A stretch of 64,000 nt of DNA from an uncultured Sphingomonadaceae bacterium. GTDB taxonomy: Bacteria; Pseudomonadota; Alphaproteobacteria; Sphingomonadales; Sphingomonadaceae. Below the pieces are notes generated by a model. The model saw only the letters and a program-made list of their open reading frames with translations. It did no database searches and was not told the DNA's origin. This document shows, one piece after another, positions 50,267 through 59,156 of this stretch. The stretch spans positions 1-64,000 of the forward strand of contig CAIQHF010000048.1 in the NCBI GenBank assembly GCA_903871605.1, read 5' to 3'. The translations under genes and the position numbers were made by a program. Position 1 is the stretch's first letter; every line of letters starts with the position of its first letter.

Positions 50267-50505
50267 GCCTTGAGCTTCTCGACCGCGTCGACGAGCTGGC
50301 CGATCGTCTCGATCTCGGCCTGCATGTTCATCGTGATGATGATGTCGAACTCGTCCTCGACCGCCGCCACGAAGTCCATCACGGTCAGGCTGTCCCATTC
50401 GAGGTCCTGCGCGAAGCGGACGGCGTCGGTCAGCGCGATGCCCTTCTTGTTGAACGGCTCGATCAGGGCTGTCACCTTGGCGAAGGTGTCGTCGCGGTTA
50501 GTCAT
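50263..50505 (-). CDS. Acyl carrier protein dedicated to sphingolipid synthesis
   Basis: An 80-residue acidic acyl carrier protein. The phosphopantetheine site is Ser39 in EWDSLTVMDF, a variant of the DSL motif. The ATG at 50505 has AAGGA six bases upstream; an in-frame TTG two codons earlier is less likely. Translational overlap with spt indicates that it supplies the acyl chain for the condensation, as proposed for AcpR in Caulobacter. It is not the general fatty acid synthesis ACP, which sits in fab operons. Confidence 0.9.
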   Translation of the reverse strand: MTNRDDTFAKVTALIEPFNKKGIALTDAVRFAQDLEWDSLTVMDFVAAVEDEFDIIITMNMQAEIETIGQLVDAVEKLKA

Positions 50506-50599
50506 GGCCAATCCTTAGACTTTTCGGGGTCCGCTTGCCAAATGAATGCGGCGGGAAGGGGGCGAAGAGTGGTCGAGAGGCGGCGGCTATCCCGCACGC

Positions 50600-50678
50600 G
50601 TTCCCCGGCGAACGCCGGGGCCCAGCGCTTCAGACGCAGCGCTTGCAACCCTGGGCGCCGGCTTTTGCCCGGGAACGG
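50600..50678. repeat. Paired extragenic palindrome
   Basis: GTTCCCCGGCGAACGCCGGGGCCCAG faces a degenerate inverted unit CTGGGCGCCGGCTTTTGCCCGGGAAC across about 28 bp. It lies between the carrier protein gene and the epimerase-like gene, both on the minus strand. Confidence 0.8.
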
Positions 50679-50684
50679 CGGCGG

Positions 50685-51611
50685 TCATCGCAGCAGTCCT
50701 TCCTCGCGGTAGCTCTCGGCGGCGACCGCAAGCGCGTCGAGCGTTGCGAGCTGCGCGCGCCAGAGATGCGCGGGCGGCCGGAAATCGGGGTTCACCACCC
50801 AGTCGTCGTGGAGGAAATAGCGCACGCGATCGGCGGTCAGCTTGGCGTTGGGGCCGCGCACCATCGCATCGAGCCTGGCGCCGGCATGCATCACCCAGGC
50901 GGGCACCGGTTGCGGGCGGACGCGCCGGCCGACCGCATGGCCGATCGCCTGCGCGAACTCGCCGTGCGCCCAGCCGTGCGGGCGGCCGTCGTCGGGCTCG
51001 TAGATCGCCGCCTGGCTGTCGTCGTCGTCGGGCAGCACCGCAAGCAGCAGCCGGACGAGATCCTGCGCGGCGATCACCGACATCCGCCCACCCGGCGGCA
51101 GCGGCACCAGCCCCCGCGCCGCGGCGCGGAACAGCTCGAGCATCTCGCGGTCGCCGGGGCCGAACACCGCGGGCGGCCGCACGATCGTCCAGTCGAGCGC
51201 GGAGGCGGCGACGATGATCTCGGCCCGCGCCTTGGACCAGCCATAGTCGCTCAGCCGGGGTTCGCGCGCGGCGAGCGACGAGACGTGGACGAAGCGGCGG
51301 ATGCCCGCGGCGCGCGTCGCATCGACGATCGCCATCGTGCCCTCGACATTGCCCGCGGCGAAGCCGGCGCGGTCGGGCGCGTTGATCACCCCCGCGACAT
51401 GCACGACGGCGTCCGCGCCCGCGACGAGCTGCTGGAGCGCGAGCGGCTTCTCGAGCGCGCCATATATCCAGTGGACGCCGTCGCGCGGCGGGCGCGGCGC
51501 GCGGGTAAGCGCGCGGACGAGATGGCCCTGCGCGAGCGCGGCGTCGATCAGGTGGCGCCCGACGAAGCCGGTGCCGCCGGTGATCGCCAGCGTGCGGAAA
51601 CGGTTTCTCAT
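50685..51611 (-). CDS. NAD-dependent epimerase/dehydratase family protein, candidate ceramide reductase
   Basis: A 308-residue extended SDR protein: AITGGTGFVGRHLIDAAL is the cofactor loop, VHVSSLAAREPRLSDYGWSKARAE contains the YxxxK catalytic pair, and VRPPAVFGPGDREMLELF follows. Its N-terminal half resembles complex I assembly SDRs of the NDUFA9 type as well. In Caulobacter the epimerase-like gene next to spt and acpR encodes the ceramide reductase that reduces the 3-keto group after acylation, so that role is inferred from place. GGAGG immediately precedes the ATG. Confidence 0.78.
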   Translation of the reverse strand: MRNRFRTLAITGGTGFVGRHLIDAALAQGHLVRALTRAPRPPRDGVHWIYGALEKPLALQQLVAGADAVVHVAGVINAPDRAGFAAGNVEGTMAIVDATRAAGIRRFVHVSSLAAREPRLSDYGWSKARAEIIVAASALDWTIVRPPAVFGPGDREMLELFRAAARGLVPLPPGGRMSVIAAQDLVRLLLAVLPDDDDSQAAIYEPDDGRPHGWAHGEFAQAIGHAVGRRVRPQPVPAWVMHAGARLDAMVRGPNAKLTADRVRYFLHDDWVVNPDFRPPAHLWRAQLATLDALAVAAESYREEGLLR

Positions 51612-51618
51612 GCCTCCA

Positions 51619-51697
51619 GTGCTCCTGCGAAGGCAGGAGTCCAGGATTGCGGGCGCGGAGCGTGAAGCCCTGTGCTCCCGCTTTCGCGGGAGAACGG
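51619..51697. repeat. Paired extragenic palindrome
   Basis: GTGCTCCTGCGaaGGCAGGAGTCCAG and the inverted CTGTGCTCCCGCTTTCGCGGGAGAAC lie just after proB and before the epimerase-like gene. This is a diverged branch of the GTTCCCC family. Confidence 0.75.
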
Positions 51698-51708
51698 AGA
51701 AAGAAAGG

Positions 51709-52836
51709 TCACAACAGCACCATATGGTCGCGGTGGACGAGCGCCGAGCGCGGGGCATAGCCGAGGATCGATGCGAGCTCCGCGCTGCGCCGGCCCGCGA
51801 TCAGCTTTGCCTCGCCCGCGTCATATTCGGTCAGTCCCCGCGCCACGGCCCGGCCTTCGGGGCCGACGATATCGATCACGTCGCCACGCGAAAATCCGCC
51901 CTCGACAGCCGTGGCGCCGGCCGCGAGCAGGCTTGCGCCGCCGGCGAGTGCGGTGCTCGCGCCGGCATCGATCAGGATGCGGCCGTGCGCGGTCAGCCGG
52001 CCTGCGAGCCACGCCTTCCGCGCGCCATTGCCACCGGAAGCCGGGAAGATCGTGCCGCGACCGTCGGCGTCGAAGGCGGCGAGAGGATGGTCGCGGCGCC
52101 CACCGACGATCGCCAGATGTGCCCCGGCGGCATGCGCGATCTTCGCGGCGTGCAGCTTGGCGCGCATCCCGCCCGAGCCCATGCCCGAGGCCGAACCGCC
52201 GTCCGCCATCGCCATGATCCTGTCGTCCAGAGTCATTACCTCGTCGATCAATTGCGCGTCCGGATCGCTGCCCGGATTGGCGGTGTAGAGTCCGTCGACA
52301 TCGGAGAGCAGGATCACGCCGCTCGCGCCCGCCGCCTGCGCGACGCGCGCGGCGAGCCGGTCATTGTCGCCGAAGCGGATTTCCTCGGTCGCCACCGTGT
52401 CGTTCTCGTTGACCACGGGGACGACGCCCAGCGCGAGCAGCCGCGCGACGGTGGCGCTCGCGTTGAGATAGCGACGGCGATCCTCGAGATCGTCGAGCGT
52501 CAGCAGCATCTGCGCGGCGGTCAGCCCCTCGGCGCCGAGCAGTTCGGCCCAGAGCTGCGACAGCGCGATCTGCCCGGTCGCGGCGGCGGCCTGCGCGTCC
52601 TCGAGGCAGGCGCGTCCGCCATTGGGCAATCCCAGCCGGCGCGCGCCGAGCGCGATCGCGCCCGAGGAGACGACGATCAGCTTCTGCCCGGCGCGGTGCC
52701 GCGCGGCGAGATCCGCGACGACGCCTGCCAGCCAGTCGCGCCGGACGGCGCCGTCGGGGTCGACCAGCAGCGCCGATCCGATCTTGACGACCAGCCGGGG
52801 GCAGGATGCGGGGGCGAAACGATCGGCGCGGGTCAT
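51709..52836 (-). CDS. proB: Glutamate 5-kinase
   Basis: A 375-residue enzyme phosphorylating L-glutamate in proline synthesis. The amino acid kinase domain (about 1-265) shows LVVKIGSALLVD, VSSGAIALGARRLG and VVNENDTVATEEIRFGDNDRLAARVA. The C-terminal PUA domain (about 285-370) shows the GRILIDAGA region and FSRGDVIDIVG. Length typical. It follows obgE with about 50 bases between and is read in the same direction, a conserved obgE-proB order. Confidence 0.96.
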   Translation of the reverse strand: MTRADRFAPASCPRLVVKIGSALLVDPDGAVRRDWLAGVVADLAARHRAGQKLIVVSSGAIALGARRLGLPNGGRACLEDAQAAAATGQIALSQLWAELLGAEGLTAAQMLLTLDDLEDRRRYLNASATVARLLALGVVPVVNENDTVATEEIRFGDNDRLAARVAQAAGASGVILLSDVDGLYTANPGSDPDAQLIDEVMTLDDRIMAMADGGSASGMGSGGMRAKLHAAKIAHAAGAHLAIVGGRRDHPLAAFDADGRGTIFPASGGNGARKAWLAGRLTAHGRILIDAGASTALAGGASLLAAGATAVEGGFSRGDVIDIVGPEGRAVARGLTEYDAGEAKLIAGRRSAELASILGYAPRSALVHRDHMVLL

Positions 52837-52886
52837 GCGGCTACTTCGGCGGGAGGAGGCGTCCGCTTAAGCGGTCGCGCGCCGTG

Positions 52887-53942
52887 TCACAATGGGGACC
52901 AAGGCTCTTCTTCCTGCATCATGCTCGACTGGGCGCTCAGTTCGGACGTCCCACCCGCCGGGCCGATTTCGGCGACCAGCCGGTCGAGCACCTCGGTCAG
53001 CCCTTCGCCGGTCGCGCCCGACAGCGGGAGGGGATCGACGCCGCTCGCCTTCTTGAGCGCCTTCATCAGCCTCGTGCGCGTCTTGGCGTCGATCGCGTCG
53101 ACCTTGTTGAGCGCGAGCAGTTCGGGCTTGTCGATCAGGCCGCCGCCATAGGCGTCGAGCTCGCCGCGGACGATATGATAGGTCTCGATCGGATCGTCGC
53201 CGGTCGCATCGACCAAGTGGAGCAGCACGCGGCAGCGCTCGATATGGCCGAGGAAGCGGTCGCCGATCCCGGCGCCGTCGGCGGCGCCCTCGATCAGCCC
53301 GGGGATGTCGGCGATGACGAATTCGCGGTCGCGGTGGCTGACCACGCCGAGCTGCGGGCGCACCGTCGTGAACGGATAGTCGCCGACCTTGGCCTTGGCG
53401 TTGCTCACCGCGTTGATGAAGGTCGACTTGCCCGCATTGGGGAGGCCGACGAGACCCGCATCGGCGAGCAGCTTGAGCCTGAGCCACACCCACATCTCCT
53501 CGCCCGGCCAGCCCGGCCCGTGCTGGCGCGGCGCGCGGTTGGTCGAGGTCTTGTAGCTCAGATTGCCGCGACCACCGTCGCCACCCTTGAGGAACACCTG
53601 CTGCTGGCCGGGCACCGTGAAGTCGGCGAGCACGGTCTCGCGGTCGTCGTCGAGCAGCTGCGTGCCGACGGGGACGCGGATGATCAGGTCCTTGCCGCCG
53701 GGGCCGGTGCGGTTGGAGCCCGCGCCGCCCTTGCCGCGCGGCGCACGGAAATGCTGCGTGTAGCGGAAGTCGATCAGCGTGTTGAGCCCGGGCACCGCCT
53801 CGAAGATGATGTCGCCGCCCTTGCCGCCATTGCCGCCGTCGGGGCCGCCATATTCCATGAATTTTTCACGGCGAAAGCTGACCGCGCCGGGGCCGCCGGC
53901 GCCGGAGCTCAGATAGACTTTGGCCTGGTCGAGAAAATGCAT
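52887..53942 (-). CDS. obgE: GTPase Obg (CgtA)
   Basis: A 351-residue protein: an N-terminal glycine-rich Obg domain (about 1-158, with [14 protein letters not shown] and KGGDGGRGN) and a GTPase domain with [18 protein letters not shown] and NKVDAIDAK. It binds the large ribosomal subunit and takes part in ribosome assembly and stress control. The C-terminal tail is short. I start at the [12 protein letters not shown]; the frame upstream is non-conserved. Located downstream of rplU-rpmA and a GNAT gene, the usual neighbourhood. Confidence 0.96.
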   Translation of the reverse strand: MHFLDQAKVYLSSGAGGPGAVSFRREKFMEYGGPDGGNGGKGGDIIFEAVPGLNTLIDFRYTQHFRAPRGKGGAGSNRTGPGGKDLIIRVPVGTQLLDDDRETVLADFTVPGQQQVFLKGGDGGRGNLSYKTSTNRAPRQHGPGWPGEEMWVWLRLKLLADAGLVGLPNAGKSTFINAVSNAKAKVGDYPFTTVRPQLGVVSHRDREFVIADIPGLIEGAADGAGIGDRFLGHIERCRVLLHLVDATGDDPIETYHIVRGELDAYGGGLIDKPELLALNKVDAIDAKTRTRLMKALKKASGVDPLPLSGATGEGLTEVLDRLVAEIGPAGGTSELSAQSSMMQEEEPWSPL

Positions 53943-54108
53943 GACGGGTCCGGACGAGGAAAGCGCCAGAACGGCGAGGACCGGTCCTCCGTCCGCGATC
54001 GGGCAGAGGGCCGGTCTTCGCCGCTCTGACGGTGAAGACGGTTGAAGCGGGCCGCATAGCGTTTTTTGGCGAAGACCGCCAGCCCTGGGCCAGCCTAGCC
54101 CGCCTTCC

Positions 54109-54192
54109 TCGTCATGCCGGACTTGATCCGGCATCCAGAGCCGCAAACGGCGCGCCTGAAGCACTGGATCCCGGATCAAGTCCGGGATGACG
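54109..54192. repeat. Extragenic palindrome pair (GGATCAAGTCCGGGATGACG family)
   Basis: CGTCATGCCGGACTTGATCCGGCATCC and the inverted GGATCCCGGATCAAGTCCGGGATGACGG face each other over about 30 bp upstream of obgE and downstream of the GNAT gene. Same family as at 15145. Confidence 0.85.
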
Positions 54193-54215
54193 GAAGCGAA
54201 GTTGGTGCGATGCCC

Positions 54216-54734
54216 TCACCCCGCGTGCGCGTACATCACGCAATCGACCTCGCCGCCGCGCACCGCGCTCCAGCGCTTCTGCGTTTCGCCCGTCGGCACG
54301 AATCCGAGCTTTTCGAGCACGCGGCCGGATGCGGGGTTGTCCGGAAAATGCCCCGAGCGCAGCGATTTGAGTCGTAATCCGTCATGCGCCATGCCGATCA
54401 CCGCCTGGCCCGCCTCGGTCGCGAAGCCGAGGCCCCAGCAGGGCCGCGCGATCCAATAGTCGAGCTCGGCCGAGTCCTCGTCCTCGGTCTCGCGCAGCGC
54501 GATCCCGCCGACCAGCCGGGGGGCGCCGCGGGTGCGCGCGTAGATCAGCAATTCGGGCAGATCGTCGGGCGCGCGATCGCGCAGCAGGAATGCCTCGGCA
54601 TCCTGCTCGCGATAGGGCCAGGGCGAGCCGGGCAGCTTGTCGATGATCGCCTCGTCGGCGATGGCGGTGTACAGCGCCGGGGCGTCTTCCCCCCAGCCGG
54701 GCCGCAACAGCAGCCGTTCGGTCCGTGCGAACAT
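54216..54734 (-). CDS. GNAT family acetyltransferase (RimJ/RimL-like)
   Basis: A 172-residue protein of the acetyltransferase_3 group. It opens ARTERLLLRPGWGEDAPAL, and the CoA-binding region ARPCWGLGFATEAGQAVIGMA at about 98-117 precedes NPASGRVLEKLGFVPTGE. The group contains ribosomal protein N-acetyltransferases, but the true acceptor is open. AGGATAACG precedes the ATG. It lies between rpmA and obgE on the same strand, a place where many alphaproteobacteria carry such a gene. Confidence 0.9.
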   Translation of the reverse strand: MFARTERLLLRPGWGEDAPALYTAIADEAIIDKLPGSPWPYREQDAEAFLLRDRAPDDLPELLIYARTRGAPRLVGGIALRETEDEDSAELDYWIARPCWGLGFATEAGQAVIGMAHDGLRLKSLRSGHFPDNPASGRVLEKLGFVPTGETQKRWSAVRGGEVDCVMYAHAG

Positions 54735-54824
54735 CGTTATCCTAGCCTCTCCCCACGCCCGCCAGAACGCGCCTAGGCGCATCCCGTTACGGGCTCGCGA
54801 CACTATATTTGCGGGGAGAAGCAA

Positions 54825-54856
54825 AGAAAAAGGGAGCCGGGCGGTCGCCGTCTCCC
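54825..54856 (-). terminator. Terminator after rplU-rpmA
   Basis: On the minus strand GGGAG pairs with CTCCC around an inner GGC/GCC stem, followed directly by CTTTTTC. It begins about 65 bases after the rpmA stop. Confidence 0.75.
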
Positions 54857-54919
54857 TCTTGGCTCCGCTGGCCGCGGAACCCGGGATCGCCCGGACGGAC
54901 GATCCCCTTGGATGTCCGA

Positions 54920-55189
54920 TTATTCGGCGGCGAGCGCCATCGTGTCGACCGACACATATTTGCGGCCGAGCTTGCCCGCATGGAAGCGCACGCGGCCGTC
55001 CGCGGTCGCGAACAGCGTATGGTCCTTGCCGAGGCCGACATTGACGCCCGGATACACCTTGGTGCCGCGCTGGCGGACGATGATGTTGCCGCCGATGACC
55101 TCCTGGCCACCGAACTTCTTGACGCCGAGGCGACGGCCGGCCGAGTCGCGACCGTTGCGCGAGGAACCGCCTGCTTTCTTATGTGCCAT
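54920..55189 (-). CDS. rpmA: Large-subunit ribosomal protein bL27
   Basis: An 89-residue ribosomal protein, [22 protein letters not shown] with a short N-terminal tail that reaches the peptidyl transferase centre, then [17 protein letters not shown] and [12 protein letters not shown]-like segments (here [16 protein letters not shown]). No N-terminal cleavage extension as in Firmicutes. Cotranscribed with rplU 23 bases upstream. Confidence 0.98.
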   Translation of the reverse strand: MAHKKAGGSSRNGRDSAGRRLGVKKFGGQEVIGGNIIVRQRGTKVYPGVNVGLGKDHTLFATADGRVRFHAGKLGRKYVSVDTMALAAE

Positions 55190-55212
55190 TTCCGTTTACT
55201 CCTTGGTCGCGA

Positions 55213-55578
55213 TCAGGCGTCGGCGGCCGCGGGCGCCTGCGCCTCGACGGGGGCCTTGGCCTGCTTCGCCTTCTTCTGCTCGCCGCCGACCGACAGGATC
55301 TCGAGGATCGTGTGATACTGGCGATGGCCGTTGCGGCGACGATAATTGTGGCGGCGACGCTTCTTGAAGACGATCACCTTCTCGCCGCGCGCCTGCGCGA
55401 TGATCCGCGCCGATACCGAGAGCCCGTCGGTCGACTGCGCCTCGCCGTCGCTGCCCGCGAACAGCACGTCGCCCAGCGACACCGTGGCGCCTGCTTCGCC
55501 GTCCATCTTCTCGACGACGATCTTGTCTCCGGCGGCGACGCGATACTGCTTGCCGCCCGTGCGCACGATAGCGAACAT
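55213..55578 (-). CDS. rplU: Large-subunit ribosomal protein bL21
   Basis: A 121-residue protein: [18 protein letters not shown], the [21 protein letters not shown]-type RNA-binding stretch and an alanine-rich C-terminal tail of about 20 residues as often seen in sphingomonads. It binds 23S rRNA. First gene of the rplU-rpmA operon. Confidence 0.98.
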   Translation of the reverse strand: MFAIVRTGGKQYRVAAGDKIVVEKMDGEAGATVSLGDVLFAGSDGEAQSTDGLSVSARIIAQARGEKVIVFKKRRRHNYRRRNGHRQYHTILEILSVGGEQKKAKQAKAPVEAQAPAAADA

Positions 55579-55705
55579 GGCTCTCTCTTATAATCTAGAC
55601 ATGACGCGCGGGATGGAGCGTGTGCCCCACGGACCCTCGCGGAAAGACCGGCCGCCTAAGGGATTCGGCAGCGAGTGTCAATCCAAAGTCACGCCGGAGC
55701 GGCGG

Positions 55706-56098
55706 CTAGTGACGATGCTCGCGCCGCAGCGTGTAGCGGCCTTTGGCGAAGCCGTCGAACAGGCCGTCGAGCGCGGGGTGCTCGATCGGCTCCTCGGTGC
55801 GGTCGGCAACGAGATTCTGCTGGCTGACATAGGCGACGTAGCTCGATTCGGCATTCTCGGCGAGCAGATGGTAGAAGGGCTGGTCCTTGTCGGGCCGCAC
55901 GCCTTCGGGAATCGCCTGATACCATTCCTCGGTGTTGGCGAAGACCGGATCGACGTCGAACACGACCCCGCGGAAATCGAGCAGCCTGTGGCGCACGACG
56001 TCGCCGACGGTGAAGCTGGCGTGCACGATATTGGGCGCCGCCTTGATCGCGGCGGGGATGCCCGCAGGCGGGCCGGCGAAGTCGGTGCTGTCGTTCAT
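55706..56098 (-). CDS. hspQ: Heat shock protein HspQ
   Basis: A 130-residue protein with a YccV-like (hemimethylated DNA-binding) domain from about residue 28: FTVGDVVRHRLLDFRGVVFDVDP, then EEWYQAIP, KDQPFYHLLAEN and YVAYVSQQNLV. E. coli HspQ binds DnaA and is a specificity factor for the Lon protease. An N-terminal segment of about 25 residues precedes the domain and may be a start-site overcall. It stands alone between rplU and tRNA-Ser, with no heat-shock promoter that I can identify. Confidence 0.9.
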   Translation of the reverse strand: MNDSTDFAGPPAGIPAAIKAAPNIVHASFTVGDVVRHRLLDFRGVVFDVDPVFANTEEWYQAIPEGVRPDKDQPFYHLLAENAESSYVAYVSQQNLVADRTEEPIEHPALDGLFDGFAKGRYTLRREHRH

Positions 56099-56227
56099 CC
56101 GAACCTATCTAGGGCTGTCGTGTCGCGAGGCAAGCGCATCGGCGCTTGGCAAGTTCCGAAATGGTCGCTAATGGCCCCGCCTCACGACCATGGATCGCCC
56201 GCCAGAGCGGGTCCCAGCGTTTCTCGC

Positions 56228-56317
<90 letters not shown>

Positions 56318-56440
56318 AGAACCCCTCCGCAGGGGGCCACAGCAGTCCACTATGATTGACGATTCTCCCCTGAAACCCAAGCTTTAGCGGCTCGACTCGG
56401 CCACAGCCGTGCGCACGCCTCCACCCGAGACGTGGGCGCA

Positions 56441-56506
56441 AAACGTGGACCCAGTGTTGGAAAAACGTGGTCCCAGCTCCGGGTAAACGTGGTCCCAGCA
56501 TCGGGA
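56441..56506. repeat. Three 22-bp direct repeats before the integrase remnant
   Basis: Units starting AAACGTGGaCCCAG at 56441, AAACGTGGTCCCAGC at 56463 and AAACGTGGTCCCAGC at 56485 repeat with a period of exactly 22 bp. The first 15 bases are nearly constant and the last seven vary. They lie between the tRNA 3' end and the integrase start, the place of integrase arm-type binding sites. Confidence 0.85.
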
Positions 56507-56523
56507 GCATTGTCCTGGAGGAT

Positions 56524-56774
56524 ATGATGCTGAGCGACGCCAAGATCCGCTCCGCCAAGCAGCGCGAGAAGCCCCTACAAACTGACCGACGGCTACAGAC
56601 TCTATGTGCTGGTGAAGCCCGGAGGCTCCAAGCTCTGGAAATGGGGCTATACCTATGGCGACAAGCAGAAGACCATGCACTGCGCAGGCGAGCGCCTGCC
56701 GGGCGTCAGGAGCGTTTACTTGCGCGTGGCAGAGCAGTGCTGGCGGACGTTCCTGACGGCAGGCGCTATGCCTT
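56524..56774 (+). pseudogene. Remnant of a P4-type tyrosine integrase
   Basis: The start MMLSDAKIRSAKQREKP is the typical N-terminus (DUF4102 domain) of prophage P4-like integrases. After this the frame breaks in the run CCCC near 56575; in the next frame homology resumes as YKLTDGYRLYVLVKPGGSKLWKWG, then GDKQKTM. A further weak resemblance reaches TAGAMPS near 56770. The catalytic domain is absent. GGAGGAT precedes the ATG. The end is overlapped antisense by the kinase gene. It marks an old integration at tRNA-Ser. Confidence 0.8.
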
Positions 56775-59019
56775 CTGTCCGGTCCTCCTCGGCAAGGTGG
56801 CCGGCTTTCTCGATCAGATCATAGAGGTGGAGATAGGTGCGCCAGTTCGCACAGGCCTGCGCGTACCGGCTATGACTCCCCTGCTCGTCGGCCAGATTGC
56901 CGAGCGTGACAGCATAATTGCGCAGGCTGCGAATGTTGGCGGGATCCCGTTGCCACGCCTGTCGATAGCTCTCGACCGAATTCTGCATGGCCGCGAAGCC
57001 TTGATCCAATTGCCCCAGAATGACGAGCGTTTCGCCGCGCGACTGTTCGAACATCGCGAGCCGCCGCTGCGCGTCATCGTCGTCCGGATCAAAGGCCAGT
57101 ACGCTGCGTATCTCGGTTTCGGCGCTGTCGAGCAGCGCAAGCGCCTCATGCGGATCGCCATAATCCATCAAGGCCGTCGCCAGATTCCATCGGATGTGCG
57201 CCAGCCGGCGCCGCGCTTCCATATTGGCGGGATAGCGTGCCACGGCTCGTTCGAGCGGGGTCAAAGCCGCCCGATAGCTGCTGATCGCCTCCGGATGCCG
57301 GTGGAGATAATAGAGTGCATCCGCCTTACGCTCGAACGCCTTGGAGCGCAGCTTGAGCGTGTCGAAATCCTCATCCGTCTGTCGCAGCAGGGCGATCGCC
57401 TTGTCCGCCTCCGCGATCGACAGTTCGTTGCGCGTGGCCCAGCGGTCCACGGATGACTGTGCGAGATAATAGCGGCTTCGCTGATAGTCGGAGAGACCCG
57501 GATCGTCGGCCAATATCGTCTTCGCCGCCGCCAGATCGCGCGCCGCCCGTTTCTCGTCGCTTTCGCCATTCTGGGCCAGAAAGGCGGAGTCGAGCCTGGC
57601 CTCGAACAGCAGCATCCGCGCGGCGGGATCGGTCCTTTTCGCGAGCAGCGCGATCACCGTGTCGATGTTCCGGCGTGACGCCTTGCCGTCCCCCAGGCTC
57701 GCCATGCCGGGACTTCCCTCTACATCCGCGAGCCGCAGCAGGCCTCGGGCCGCCTCCAGTCCGACCTCGGGGACATCCGAGCGGCTTTGCGCCAGCCGGT
57801 CGAGATAATGTTGCGCGACCTGCGCCACCTGCTGGCGCAGTCTGAGGGTGTGCGGGTGCGCCGCGAGCTCGTCATACAGCGAAAACAGCAGATAGCGCGC
57901 CGTTCCCCGGGCGTCGTCGAATCGCGCGGCCGCCTCGATCCGTTCGCGCTGCGTCGATTGATAGCTCCAGCCGGCATAGCCCAGTACACCCATCAGCGTT
58001 GCGGATACGCACAGCGCCTTCCAGCGGCGTTGGATGAACTTGCGCGCGATATAGGGATAGCTGCGCGGCAGCGCGACGACGGCTTCGCGGCGCGACCAGC
58101 GATCGATGTCTGCGGCCAGATCGGGGACGCTGGCGTAACGCAGTGCCTCGTCGACGGCGGTTGCCTTGTCCGCGATCGCAGCCAGTTCGCGATCCTTGTC
58201 CGGCCCGATCGCGACATTCAGCAATCGTCCCAGCGCAAAGACATCGTCGGCGATGGAAGGCGGCGCGCCGGACAGCCGCGCCGGGCTGGCATAGCTGCTG
58301 GTCACCGCACCGGACATGAGCACGGCGCTGGCCTCGTCGGTGAGAAGGCGCGCGATCCCGAAGTCGAGCAGGCGAGCCCGCCCGTCCCGATCCACAAGGA
58401 TATTGCTCGGCTTGAGGTCGCCATGCGCGACGAGGCGGCCATGGGCATAACCGACCGCGCTCAATATCTGGTGGAACAGGGCGAGCCGCTCAGCCAGCGG
58501 CACCGCCTCGCACCATGTGTCGAACGGCTCGCCGTCGACAAATTCCATCACCAGGCAGGCGCGCCCGTCATCGGTGTTACCGCCGTCGATCAGCCGGGCG
58601 ACGTTGGGATGATCGAACCGGGCGAGAATACGGCGCTCGGCGCTAAAGGCCTCTCCCGCCCGCACCCGCAGGTGGGGCTGGATCAGCTTGATCGCCACGG
58701 TCTGCTCGAACAGGCCGTCGCTGCGCTCGCCGCGCCAGACCTCCCCCATGCCGCCGGCGCCGATCGGCGCAATGAAGCGGAAGACGCCAAAGCGTTCCGG
58801 CGGATCGGTCGGCACGGGATCGACGTCGTCGGGCCATTCGGTCGGCATCGAATCCGACCGCGACCTCCCGTCGATGATCCGCCTGATGCGCTCGACGACC
58901 GCCGGCTCTTCGCTCGCGAGCAGGCGGGCGCGCAGCGCTTGGTCGTCGGGATCGGCCGCCAACTGATCGAGCAGCGCCAATACGCGCCGTTCGACAGCGC
59001 TCCCCTTGCCGTCAGTCAT
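56716..59019 (-). CDS. Hanks-type serine/threonine kinase with TPR-like repeats
   Basis: A 767-residue protein. The kinase domain (about 75-330) has the glycine loop GAGGMGEVW at 87-95, VAIK with Lys111, the catalytic loop HGDLKPSN at 199-206 (Gly in place of Arg), and DFG at 219-221. One membrane helix at about 335-353 separates it from a long extracytoplasmic part with TPR-like helical repeats (400-740). Its partner is the ECF sigma gene 138 bases upstream. The last dozen residues run antisense through the integrase remnant. ATG at 59019; the frame upstream is shadow. Confidence 0.88.
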   Translation of the reverse strand: MTDGKGSAVERRVLALLDQLAADPDDQALRARLLASEEPAVVERIRRIIDGRSRSDSMPTEWPDDVDPVPTDPPERFGVFRFIAPIGAGGMGEVWRGERSDGLFEQTVAIKLIQPHLRVRAGEAFSAERRILARFDHPNVARLIDGGNTDDGRACLVMEFVDGEPFDTWCEAVPLAERLALFHQILSAVGYAHGRLVAHGDLKPSNILVDRDGRARLLDFGIARLLTDEASAVLMSGAVTSSYASPARLSGAPPSIADDVFALGRLLNVAIGPDKDRELAAIADKATAVDEALRYASVPDLAADIDRWSRREAVVALPRSYPYIARKFIQRRWKALCVSATLMGVLGYAGWSYQSTQRERIEAAARFDDARGTARYLLFSLYDELAAHPHTLRLRQQVAQVAQHYLDRLAQSRSDVPEVGLEAARGLLRLADVEGSPGMASLGDGKASRRNIDTVIALLAKRTDPAARMLLFEARLDSAFLAQNGESDEKRAARDLAAAKTILADDPGLSDYQRSRYYLAQSSVDRWATRNELSIAEADKAIALLRQTDEDFDTLKLRSKAFERKADALYYLHRHPEAISSYRAALTPLERAVARYPANMEARRRLAHIRWNLATALMDYGDPHEALALLDSAETEIRSVLAFDPDDDDAQRRLAMFEQSRGETLVILGQLDQGFAAMQNSVESYRQAWQRDPANIRSLRNYAVTLGNLADEQGSHSRYAQACANWRTYLHLYDLIEKAGHLAEEDRTEGIAPAVRNVRQHCSATRK

Positions 59020-59156
59020 CGTCCCGCGCCCTTGCGCGCCGCCACGATCGCGCGACCTGCGCCTCCGCCATGCCCTTCTCCCCCCAAGGCTGTGGTCTGC
59101 CGACAACCACTGCGCAGACCGGCCAAATTATGGCCACGGCGCGCGACGATTCCCCG

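Noticed and set aside
56441-56506. CRISPR array
   Set aside because: Repeats are contiguous without spacers, only three copies, and no cas genes are present.
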